From NCBI RefSeq assembly GCF_026008515.1, contig NZ_BQYM01000012.1:41304-105303 (forward strand): a DNA stretch of 64,000 bases. The letters are read 5' to 3'. A program made the position numbers and the translations under genes. Positions 50,506 through 58,503 of this stretch are shown in pieces. How positions within the stretch are numbered: the stretch's first letter is position 1; the number at the start of each line of letters is the position of its first letter. The notes below the pieces were generated by a model. That model had not been told where the DNA came from, searched no databases, and saw only the letters and a program-made list of their open reading frames with translations. The DNA is from Hoyosella levis. GTDB lineage: Bacteria > Actinomycetota > Actinomycetes > Mycobacteriales > Mycobacteriaceae.

Positions 50506-51239
50506 GTGTCACGCGCGAGGACTTCCTCGATGCCATCGCCGCCTACTGGGGAACCAAGAGCACGCAGATGGAGCAATCAGCCATCGCTGCCGCGGTTGGC
50601 GCGGGGACATCCGGCGCGGTCCGCGGCGGAGCGCACTTCGATCCCATCGCGGTGCTGATCGCGAAGTTCTTCCTCGATGCCGGGTACGAGCCTGGCCAGA
50701 TCCGCGTCAAGCGCTCCCAGGGGCTGGAGCTCCCTGGCTACTACCGCCCCCAGAAGCAGTGGGATGTCGTGATCACTGATGGCCAGACGCTCGTCGCCGC
50801 GTTCGAGCTCAAATCGCTCGGCGGCCCCTCGTTCGGCAACAACTACAACAACCGCGTCGAGGAAGCCCTCGGCAGCGCTGTCGATCTGCGCCGCGCGGTG
50901 CTCGCGGACCTGTACCCCGGTGAGAAGCCATGGCTGGGGTACTTCTTCATCATGCAGGACGGTGATGGATCGCGCAGCCCGGTCAGGATGAGGCCCGGGG
51001 CGCTGCCACCATCCGGGGAATGGGCGGGCAAGAGCTACCAGGAGCGGTTCGCCATGTTCTGCGAACGCCTGGTGGCAGAGAACCATTACGATGCTGTCTG
51101 CTACATCACCTCAGCCGCTGGATCGGCTCCCGGAGAGCCGGTACGCGGCCTGGACTGGCAGCACTTCGCCGCAGCGATCAACGCCCGCATCTCCTATCTC
51201 AAGGATCTTGGCATACCCAGTGCCTCCCCCCAGGGCTAG
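50502..51239 (+). CDS. Type II restriction endonuclease, PaeR7I/XhoI family
   Basis: 245 residues, the usual length for this family. The PD-(D/E)xK catalytic core is QWDVVITDGQTLVAAFELKS (Asp, then Glu-x-Lys), followed by GGPSFGNNYNNRVEEALGSA, the family's most conserved stretch. Relatives cut C^TCGAG. GTG 50502 follows GGGGAGG and is coupled to the methylase gene, so modification enzyme is made first. Confidence 0.88.
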   Translation: MSVTREDFLDAIAAYWGTKSTQMEQSAIAAAVGAGTSGAVRGGAHFDPIAVLIAKFFLDAGYEPGQIRVKRSQGLELPGYYRPQKQWDVVITDGQTLVAAFELKSLGGPSFGNNYNNRVEEALGSAVDLRRAVLADLYPGEKPWLGYFFIMQDGDGSRSPVRMRPGALPPSGEWAGKSYQERFAMFCERLVAENHYDAVCYITSAAGSAPGEPVRGLDWQHFAAAINARISYLKDLGIPSASPQG

Positions 51240-51316
51240 TACGGTGGTTCTCCGTGGCCGCATGGAGCAATGCTTATCTAGAGTCCATAACCGGATGCGC
51301 CCTCGAGCAGGGAGCC

Positions 51317-52651
51317 ATGACGGAATCATCGATCCAAGCACTCGTCGATTCACTGGGCGACGAATCCGAGATGATCGACTTCAAGAGCAAGCTGGCGCTC
51401 CGCCAGGCCAACCAGAACCCGGCGTGGAGCGATCGGCAGGAGCATGCCAAGGACATCACTATGCTCGCCAATGCGCGCGGCGGGATCATCATCTTCGGGG
51501 TCACGGACGCAGCGAAGCAACCAGATGCAGCCCAGAGGCTAGATCCCTTCACGCATGAGGATCCCGCATCGAGCGAACTGATCACTCGCTTCCGGCGCGA
51601 TGTAGGGGAGTTCGCGCGGCCGGTGCCCAAGTTTGACATGTTCGCGGTCCACACCGGGCACGACAGCTCCTTCTACCTGGTAGCGGTCGTGCCCCCCGGA
51701 GTGGACTCCCCTCATGCGGTGATCATGACAAAGGGCGATAGCCGCCGCGCGCTCGTCTACTTCGTTCGCACCGAAGGCGATTCGCATTCCCGCCAGCTCG
51801 AGGAGCACGAGGTCGCTGATCGGTACAGGAACCGCTTCCGCAGCGAGGAGGACCGGAGGCGGCACGCCGAGCAGGCGTGGTCCACGGGAGTGGAAGCGCT
51901 CCGCCATGGATCCACGCATCTGTGGCTCGCGGTGAGCATCACCCCCGATGCACCAGCCCGCGCCACCCTCGATACCGGGGCGATGGACCAGATCATCGAG
52001 TGGAGCGGCGACCATCCGTTCCCGGATGGCGTGCTGGGCCTGGCACCATTCACTGCCGACTATCCATTCCCCGGACCGGGATACATCGAGTTCACCAACA
52101 AGCACGACGACGGCGGGCGGTCCACAGTGGTCCCCACGATCGCGCACCGGATGCTCCATGCCGACGGGTCTGCATTCGCTGCGATCCGCATCAGTGAATC
52201 CCCATCCCAGGAGAAGGTGCTCGGCCAGGACGAGCTGGTCGATGCACTCACCGCGTGTGTCCCGCATGTGCTGGGGTGGACGTGTCACCACAGTGGTCAG
52301 TGGGGCACTGCCAGGCTCACGGCTGCGATCGTGGATGCCACCACCGACAGTGATTGGTTCGGAAGCGAGGTGCGCATCGCCCCGCCTGTACCCCGTGTCC
52401 ATGGGCTTCGCGTGGTCAGGCGCTCGCACCGGTCCATCCTGGCCATTCCGCTAGATTCGATCGCGGGCGCCCAGGACAGCCTGGCGGTGACCTACACTGT
52501 CGCGTCGGCGCTGCTGCAGATGTTCGGCGTCATTGAACCTGAACTGTTGACCGCTGCCGGCGAGATACGGCCTCACAGCTACGACCGCTCGCGTCAAGCC
52601 CATGTCGCTCAGTGGATGAAAGCACACGGAGCCTGCAGCGCCCGTTATTAG
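51317..52651 (+). CDS. AlbA_2 (Schlafen-type) domain protein
   Basis: 444 residues. The N-terminal AlbA_2 domain is seen in ESEMIDFKSKLAL, KDITMLANARGGIIIFGVTD (about 18-65), a putative nucleic-acid or nucleotide-binding fold. The remaining 300 residues have no assigned domain. ATG 51317 follows GGGAG. It lies 77 bases after the endonuclease gene on the same strand and has the same codon use. AlbA_2 proteins appear in defence islands as effectors or regulators; an added defence role beside the restriction system is inferred. Confidence 0.75.
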   Translation: MTESSIQALVDSLGDESEMIDFKSKLALRQANQNPAWSDRQEHAKDITMLANARGGIIIFGVTDAAKQPDAAQRLDPFTHEDPASSELITRFRRDVGEFARPVPKFDMFAVHTGHDSSFYLVAVVPPGVDSPHAVIMTKGDSRRALVYFVRTEGDSHSRQLEEHEVADRYRNRFRSEEDRRRHAEQAWSTGVEALRHGSTHLWLAVSITPDAPARATLDTGAMDQIIEWSGDHPFPDGVLGLAPFTADYPFPGPGYIEFTNKHDDGGRSTVVPTIAHRMLHADGSAFAAIRISESPSQEKVLGQDELVDALTACVPHVLGWTCHHSGQWGTARLTAAIVDATTDSDWFGSEVRIAPPVPRVHGLRVVRRSHRSILAIPLDSIAGAQDSLAVTYTVASALLQMFGVIEPELLTAAGEIRPHSYDRSRQAHVAQWMKAHGACSARY

Positions 52652-52948
52652 AAGCTATGTTGGCAACTATAATTGTGGAGGGCTACACTCCGGCCCTGCT
52701 ATCTCCCCTAAATGTGGAAACCTCAGGATCGCAGCTCGGAAAAGAGTCGCCCCACAACTGTGGCTATGCATTACTGAGCATGGGCAACTTCACGAATTTT
52801 ATTATTCGACTATCCGTGGCCTGTGCTCTGAAAACGATAAGTGGGGCTCCGGCGGTAAATACTGGGTATGAGCTAAGCTGGGGTGGCCTCAAGGATGAGT
52901 GAAAAGTTTTGAAGTATACCCCTCGGCGCCAAGGACTCCCTGACTAAC
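52652..52948. other. A+T-rich intergenic stretch
   Basis: About 300 bases where composition drops sharply from the GC-rich neighbours. A 96-codon frame on the plus strand lacks a ribosome site and any familiar content, and I do not call it. Contains the 3' ends of two converging genes. Confidence 0.4.
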
Positions 52949-54214
52949 TTACTCTTCTGATTGCGACTGCCTGTGATCTTCATTTTCTGGCGTCGTGCCA
53001 CCGTCGCCTGACGGTTTGGCAGAGTTTCTTGAATCAGTTTCTAGTGCTGCCTTAATTTCATTCCAGAAATCTGATACTTTTGCAAGAATGGAGTACTTCA
53101 AGCGCCCTCCCTTATTGTTGAGGGTTTGGGCGGTAGAGTCATTTGTTGCATCTTGTGGAACTCCTCTAAAAAAGAGGTCAAAAATACCTGAAGCACCCGA
53201 AAGAAGGAGTGCTCCAGCCACGCCTAGGATGGCTCCAAGTACTATCAGGTAAAGTTCTCTTGCATCAACTCTTGAGCGATCTGTGAAAATGTATACCGGC
53301 TGGCTAGTGAAAGCAAATGAGTTTTCAATGGAGCCCTGGTTGTGCCAAATTGTTCTGATGCTATCGTGCCAGCGCACGGGATCAATCGCTGGGTAGGGGT
53401 AAGCCTCTGATAGTTGCCATCCTGGTTGGCGGAGTATGGATACTCCGACTCTCAGATTCTGATGGTAGTCAATTCGATTATCGACTCCACTCCAGTTTAT
53501 TTGGTAAGGGAGAAGCGTTCGGCGCGATCCCAGATCTAGCAAATTTCCTACACTTTCATCCACCCAGGCAGTACTCATTCCCAGTTCGCAGGATTCGGCA
53601 AACACCACCTGCCCCCCATTTGTAGCGTACGTCTTTCTATGGCGAATATACTCATCTTGTTTAACTACGCGAAGCCTGCCCGAATGAACCGATGTGAAAA
53701 CCCTGTCTTCTGCGACGCCTCCTGACATTTCTTGCCCCAGGTGGTTAATCGCTGAGTATGGCCCACCTTGGGCATCGTAGAGGATCGGGATTTGAATCCC
53801 TTCAGGCAGCATGCCAAAATTTGTAGGGAGGGTTGGTTGGTCCTGAGCGCAGGTGACGCTTTCTACAAAACTGGAACCAGCAAAAGCGATTGTGTAGTCA
53901 ATATCCACACTATCAACAAGGACATTATTGATGTCGTCAGCAGTGAAGTAGAATACCAATTTTACGGGCTTCTGGAACTCATAGTACTGGTCTACATTGA
54001 GTGTCAACCCTGGCTTATTGCCGCCTTCTGTTGCAATTATTATGAGACCCCTGGTCTCATTTTTTGAAACCTCTGAAGTGTTCGTGTATGAAATGTAAAG
54101 CAGGAAGCACGCTGCACCTAAAATTGCGGCAGAGAGTAGTGCTAATACTGTCTTCGTAATAGTTGTTCGGCGCCAGTGTTTCGCGCTTGGTGTCATCAAC
54201 TGATTGCTAACCAT
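52949..54214 (-). CDS. A+T-rich membrane-anchored protein, unknown function
   Basis: 421 residues. One membrane helix near the N-terminus (about 21-43, VLALLSAAILGAACFLLYISY), a 280-residue outside domain with Asn, Tyr and Ser-rich strands, a second helix (about 325-348, LYLIVLGAILGVAGALLLSG) and a charged cytosolic tail ending in EDHRQSQSEE. Codon use is far more A+T-rich than everything around it, indicating recent transfer from a lower-GC host. No enzyme motif. It resembles the sensor-like or effector membrane proteins found in variable islands, without closer assignment. Confidence 0.75.
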   Translation of the reverse strand: MVSNQLMTPSAKHWRRTTITKTVLALLSAAILGAACFLLYISYTNTSEVSKNETRGLIIIATEGGNKPGLTLNVDQYYEFQKPVKLVFYFTADDINNVLVDSVDIDYTIAFAGSSFVESVTCAQDQPTLPTNFGMLPEGIQIPILYDAQGGPYSAINHLGQEMSGGVAEDRVFTSVHSGRLRVVKQDEYIRHRKTYATNGGQVVFAESCELGMSTAWVDESVGNLLDLGSRRTLLPYQINWSGVDNRIDYHQNLRVGVSILRQPGWQLSEAYPYPAIDPVRWHDSIRTIWHNQGSIENSFAFTSQPVYIFTDRSRVDARELYLIVLGAILGVAGALLLSGASGIFDLFFRGVPQDATNDSTAQTLNNKGGRLKYSILAKVSDFWNEIKAALETDSRNSAKPSGDGGTTPENEDHRQSQSEE

Positions 54215-54412
54215 CCCTTGGGGTGACTTGGAGGCTGCTGCTGCACACAGTATGCGAATTTACTGCCATTCTATCTGCGGTTCCTCGTGGCAATGTGCAA
54301 AATTGTAGAAGTTCGTGAGCGGTTCCACAGTTGGGATCTCTAGTCGTATCCAGGGGCTGTCTTCCAGTGAAGGAAGCTAGTCCCTGGGAGCGGTGCCTGC
54401 GGCAACTCGCGC

Positions 54413-55162
54413 CTAGGGCCTGTTACGAAAGTGGTTGTTGAGGTCGCGCTTCGCGACTGGGAATAGGTGAGGCCTTCGGTGTAGCGCAGGTGGTGCCAAG
54501 ACAACCACGCCACTGCCGGAGGCCTCATGCCCACGGTAAGGGCTGCCGCCCGTCACGATCTCACCGACGCGCAGTGGGCGTTGCTCGAACCGCTCCTGCC
54601 TGCCCCGGCGCGCCGGGGCAGGCCCCACGCATGGCCGCTGCGCGGACTGATCGACAGCGAGCCCGCTGATCATGCCCTCGGCCGCTCGCGCGGCGGGTTC
54701 TCCACCAAGATCCATCTCGCCTGCTAGCAGGGCCGCAACGTGCTGTCGTACCTGCTCACGCCCGGCTAGGCCGGGGACGCGCCGTACATGATCGGCGTCA
54801 TCGGCAAGATCCGCGTCGTCGGCTGCGGCAGAGGGCGACCATGTACCCGTCCCGACCGAGTCCTCGGCGACAATGCGTACTCATCACGTGGCGAACCGCG
54901 CGTACCTGGCGCGCCGCAGCATCAAGTCCACTATTGCCGCTCCCCTCGACCAGCGCGCACCGAGCTGCCCGCAGCGGACGGCCCTACGCGTTCGACCCGG
55001 GGATCTACCGCGACCGGCATGCCGTCGAGTGTGGCATCAACATGCTCAAGCGCAAGCGCGGAATCGCCATCCGTTGCGACAAGCTCGCCGTCCGCTACGA
55101 GGCATCGGTTCGCGTGGCCAACATCGACCGCTGGCTCACATGACTTTCGTAACAGGCCCTAG
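54413..55162 (+). mobile_element. Defective IS5-family insertion sequence
   Basis: About 750 bases bounded by a perfect 20-bp inverted repeat, CTAGGGCCTGTTACGAAAGT at the left and its complement at 55143-55162. The outer CTAG on both sides may be a target duplication, as in the IS427 group. Typical members are near 850-900 bases with two overlapping frames; here the interior carries a deletion and stops. Ends are intact, so it could be moved by a transposase supplied from elsewhere. Confidence 0.75.
54527..55143 (+). pseudogene. IS5-family transposase, broken
   Basis: The N-terminus is typical (RHDLTDAQWALLEPLLPAPA RRGRP split over the start), then RSRGGFSTKIHLAC follows too early, meaning roughly 60 residues are missing. 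TAG stops occur after HLAC and again before GDAPYM, and the frame then shifts before the C-terminal YRDRHAVECGINMLKRKRGI, ending RVANIDRWLT. The DDE catalytic set cannot be assembled. Confidence 0.75.
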
Positions 55163-55223
55163 TCGTGGCAATCAGAACGGGGCATTCGCAACTCGTGAAT
55201 CGGGGACAGTGCGTCCGATGCGG

Positions 55224-55658
55224 CTACCGCTCGATGCCTTGCGTGCGTGCCCGCGCCTGCCCCGCCACCGGCGGCGCTACCGCCGGGGCCGGGGACAGCG
55301 TGTAGGCCCGCGCGGGGATGTACCCGCTCATCGCCAGCGCCATCAGCTCCGCGCTGGCCTGCGACTCCACCGCCCGCGCCCGAGCGCGATCATGGCCGAC
55401 CTCGGCGTGCAGCGCGGTGTACTGGCTGGCCGCAGCAGGGTCCGGGGAGTTCTCGGCGATCTCCGCGACCGCCTCGCGGGCGACATCGCGCATCAGCGCC
55501 TGCCCGAGGCTGGCCTCCGAGCGTGCCCCCCGCGCCACCGAGCGCAGGTTCTCCACCGACGCTCCCGCGCTTCCCGCGGGCACGTATCCCGCCTGCGGGT
55601 CATACCCGCCCGGCAGGCCCGCCACCGCCGCGCGCGCCGCGCGCTCGCGCTCGATCAC
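55224..55658 (-). CDS. Hypothetical protein at the end of the transfer operon
   Basis: 144 residues, Ala-rich, mostly helical (RSVARGARSEASLGQALMRD, AVESQASAELMALAMSG) with a Pro-rich C-terminus. ATG 55658 overlaps the stop of the DUF4913 gene (ATGA), so it is the last gene of the minus-strand secretion operon. The inserted IS lies about 60 bases beyond its stop. No motif recognised. Confidence 0.65.
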   Translation of the reverse strand: MIERERAARAAVAGLPGGYDPQAGYVPAGSAGASVENLRSVARGARSEASLGQALMRDVAREAVAEIAENSPDPAAASQYTALHAEVGHDRARARAVESQASAELMALAMSGYIPARAYTLSPAPAVAPPVAGQARARTQGIER

Positions 55659-56068
55659 TGCTCGTCCTCACCGGTGGGGCCGAGCGCGGCGAACGGCACA
55701 CGGACGGCATGATCGGTGGGCGCGGGCTCGACGACGAGGTGGTCGGCGACCTCGTGCAGCCCGCCCCGGCACAGCCGCATCGGCCCGTGCACCGAGCAGA
55801 TCACCGCCATCGTCGGGTCGAAGCGGTGCAGCCACCACATCGTCAGGGTCTGGCCCTCGGCGACGGTGGCCTCGTAGTCGATCCACAGCCCCAGCAGCCG
55901 GTTGACGACCTCGGGGAAATCGAACCAGCGCGGCGACCAGCGCATCGTCGTGGAGTCGCGGCTGATCATCGGCGCGACGAGCTGCTCGACGAAGTCGGCC
56001 AGCGACGCGAACACCTGCTTGGGGGCCTCGGTGGCATCCTCGCCCTCGAGCGTCTCGATGATGGTCAT
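55655..56068 (-). CDS. DUF4913-type protein
   Basis: 137 residues. The DUF4913 pattern is seen in FASLADFVEQLVAPMISR, then VVNRLLGLWIDYEATVAEG, MWWLHRFDPTMAVICS and GPMRLCRGG. The family is confined largely to actinobacterial conjugative elements, where it sits next to the coupling protein gene, as here (ATGA overlap with the gene at 56065). Function in the transfer machinery is unknown. Confidence 0.78.
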   Translation of the reverse strand: MTIIETLEGEDATEAPKQVFASLADFVEQLVAPMISRDSTTMRWSPRWFDFPEVVNRLLGLWIDYEATVAEGQTLTMWWLHRFDPTMAVICSVHGPMRLCRGGLHEVADHLVVEPAPTDHAVRVPFAALGPTGEDEQ

Positions 56069-57852
56069 GGCTGTTGCTCCTTCCTGGTGGCCGCGGTGGC
56101 CGCGGCGACGGGCTCGCCGGTGGCGGGCAGGTCCTGCTCGGTTGAAGTGAAGGCGTCCTGGGAGGCGCGGATGGCCTCGGCGTGCTCGCCGCGGAACCAC
56201 GGGCGGGTCTTGATCAGGGCGGGCCGGTTGCCCGAGGACAGCAGCAGCCCCCGGCCCAGCGGCATCGCCGCGAGCCGGTCGGCGGGCAGGATCGGCTCGC
56301 GGGTGACCGACTGCGACCAGGACTTGCCGCCCTTGCCGCCGTAGGACTTGTTCTCCCGCGTGCGCTCATGCTCACCGACCAGGCGGGACAGCTCGGCGGC
56401 GAAGTCGGCATCGTGGTTGCCGCCGAGGTAGACCTTGGCGTTGGCCACCCCCCACATCTCCCCGAAGCCGCCGCGGCCCCACACCCGCTCGCCCTGCTGG
56501 CGGGACTGGATGATCGGGACCAGGCAGATGCCGATGCCACCGGCATACGACAGCATGCCGGGCAGCTCGCGGAGCTTGCAGATGTTGGCGGCCTCATCGA
56601 GCACCGCGACGACCGGCTCGCCCAGCCGCCCGCCCGGCATCGTCGCCGCCTGCTCGCCCCCCGCGCGCATCACCATGCCCACCAGCGCGGTCACCAGCGC
56701 TTTCGGGGAACCGTCGTTGTCCCGAGAGATCGCATACAGCGTGTCGGTGGAGGCGACGAACGCCGCGGGATCGAACACCTCGCGGTCGTCGTCGGCATCG
56801 GTGGCGAAGTAGCCGCCACGATCAGTGCCCCCGCCCGCCGGGGACGAGCTGATCACCGCGCGCGTGGCCGGGCACACCCACGCGGCGTAGCCGGGCGAGG
56901 ACATGACCTCCATGAACTGCTGGGCCATGCCGTACACGCCCTGCTGCTGGCGGTCGTTCAAGTTGTTCATCTCCGCCACCGATTGAGCGAGCGCGGCGAA
57001 GCCGTGCGCGGCGAGCACCCGCGCGGGCAGATCGAGGGTGGGCCGATTGAGCCACTCGGCGACGTGGAGCATGTCGCCCCCGGCCAGGGCGGCGGCGAGG
57101 ATGTAGGAGCCCAGCGCCTTGTGCGAGGCCCCGTCGAAGTACGACGAGCCCACGGCGTTGTCGGTCTTGGCCGCGGCCACGAAGTGCCCGGCCAGCTCCA
57201 TCGCGGTCTCCGGGTCGCGCACCACCACCAGCGGGTCGAGGCGGAAGCCGGGCTTGGCCGTGCCGGCGATGGACTGCGGATCGAACAGCCACTCGCGGTG
57301 CCCGCCGTCGCGGCGCACCCGCCACGTCCCGGCGTAGACATCGGGCTTGTTGGAGGTGGCGATCACCGCGCCCGGCGCGCCGACGACCAGCGGGATGGCG
57401 TACGAGGTCGATTTTCCGGTGCGGGTACCGGCGATGATCATCACTGACGATTCCCAGCTCGCCCGCAGCATCCGCCCATCGCCGACCAGCTCGCCCAGCG
57501 GCATCCCCCACCCGTCCGGGCTGTCGCCCGGCGCGCCCTCGGCCCGGCGCAGCCGGGCCGAGGAGCGCCGGGCCTGGGACTCGGTGATGCCGGTGAGCTG
57601 GGAGTGCCGCGCCAGGTGCCGCGCGGCCTTGTCCAGCTCGCGCGCGCCGGGCGAGTCATCACGGTGGCGGGACCGCCACATCCACCAGCCGCCCGCGCCG
57701 AGCAGCGCCACCAGGCCCACGACCCCGGCGATCAGCGCCACCATCGCCAGCGGGTCCGCGCCGTCGCGGATCGCCAGCCACGCTTGCAGCCCGCCGTAGG
57801 CCACCCCGATGGCCGCGACCATCCCCAGCGGCTTGGCAGCTTCCCTATCCAC
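56065..57852 (-). CDS. Type IV coupling protein (TraG/VirD4 family)
   Basis: 595 residues. Two N-terminal membrane helices (about 10-28 and 36-60), then the hexameric ATPase domain: Walker A IAGTRTGKSTSY, Walker B VVAVLDEAANIC, and the conserved IIQSRQQGE region after it. It links the relaxase-DNA complex to the secretion channel and powers DNA export. GTG start at 57852, overlapping the lipoprotein gene end by eight bases. Its presence with a TrwC relaxase marks this as a single-strand transfer system. Confidence 0.92.
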   Translation of the reverse strand: MDREAAKPLGMVAAIGVAYGGLQAWLAIRDGADPLAMVALIAGVVGLVALLGAGGWWMWRSRHRDDSPGARELDKAARHLARHSQLTGITESQARRSSARLRRAEGAPGDSPDGWGMPLGELVGDGRMLRASWESSVMIIAGTRTGKSTSYAIPLVVGAPGAVIATSNKPDVYAGTWRVRRDGGHREWLFDPQSIAGTAKPGFRLDPLVVVRDPETAMELAGHFVAAAKTDNAVGSSYFDGASHKALGSYILAAALAGGDMLHVAEWLNRPTLDLPARVLAAHGFAALAQSVAEMNNLNDRQQQGVYGMAQQFMEVMSSPGYAAWVCPATRAVISSSPAGGGTDRGGYFATDADDDREVFDPAAFVASTDTLYAISRDNDGSPKALVTALVGMVMRAGGEQAATMPGGRLGEPVVAVLDEAANICKLRELPGMLSYAGGIGICLVPIIQSRQQGERVWGRGGFGEMWGVANAKVYLGGNHDADFAAELSRLVGEHERTRENKSYGGKGGKSWSQSVTREPILPADRLAAMPLGRGLLLSSGNRPALIKTRPWFRGEHAEAIRASQDAFTSTEQDLPATGEPVAAATAATRKEQQP

Positions 57853-58471
57853 CTGCTCCCCCGATCATCCGGTAGCCGATCATCCGCCAGCCCTGCCCGG
57901 TCTCGGCCATGCGGGCGAGCACCCGGAAGGTGGTCTGCTCGGGCTCGCCGATGCGCGGCAGCACCGTCTGGGTCACCAGCGCCTCGATCTCCACGACACC
58001 ATCGGTGAGGACCTCTCCCGCGGCGATGGGCCGCGCATCGGCGGTGATGACTGCTTCCTGGGCGCGCCACCGCGCCCAGTCGCCGTCGTCGCGCACCCCC
58101 GACTCGCTGGTCCCGGCCTCGACCGCGGCGAGCAGCTCGCCGCCGAGCCAGTCCCGCGCGCGGCGCAGCGCATCAGCGCGGGACTCCTCGGTCATCGGCT
58201 GCCAGGTGTAGACCTGCGACAATGCGATCGCCGCGGCATCGGCTGCCGAGGCGATCGCGGGGCTGGTGTAGGCCGAGCCGCTGGCCGTCGATAGCGGCAC
58301 CGCCGGCGCCGAGGACGGCGCGGGAGAGGGCCCGCTAGAAGTGGGGATGGTCGCGCAGCCCGCGGCGATGATCGCGCACAGGCCGGTGGCCGCGATGGCC
58401 ACCGCGGCACTGGTGCCGCGCCGCCTCGGCGGCGCGGCCGGAGCCGGTCTGGCTGGTCCGATGGTGCTCAT
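57845..58471 (-). CDS. Transfer-associated lipoprotein (VirB8-like domain possible)
   Basis: 208 residues. Arg-rich N-terminus, hydrophobic stretch and lipobox IIAAGC with the lipidated Cys near residue 39; a Ser/Pro linker; then a 130-residue domain (ADAAAIALSQVYTWQPMTEE, GVVEIEALVTQTVLP, TTFRVLARMAETGQGWRMIG) of NTF2/VirB8-like build. It lies in the secretion operon between the coupling protein and the cell-wall hydrolase. Assignment to VirB8 rests on size, context and strand pattern only. Confidence 0.75.
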   Translation of the reverse strand: MSTIGPARPAPAAPPRRRGTSAAVAIAATGLCAIIAAGCATIPTSSGPSPAPSSAPAVPLSTASGSAYTSPAIASAADAAAIALSQVYTWQPMTEESRADALRRARDWLGGELLAAVEAGTSESGVRDDGDWARWRAQEAVITADARPIAAGEVLTDGVVEIEALVTQTVLPRIGEPEQTTFRVLARMAETGQGWRMIGYRMIGGAGG

Positions 58472-58503
58472 GGTCGGTGTCCTTCCTATCGGTGGTGGCG
58501 TGC

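Noticed and set aside
52612..52902. 96-codon plus-strand frame after the AlbA_2 gene
   Set aside because: It overlaps the end of that gene, lacks a ribosome site and has no familiar sequence; A+T-rich DNA alone explains it poorly but nothing supports it.
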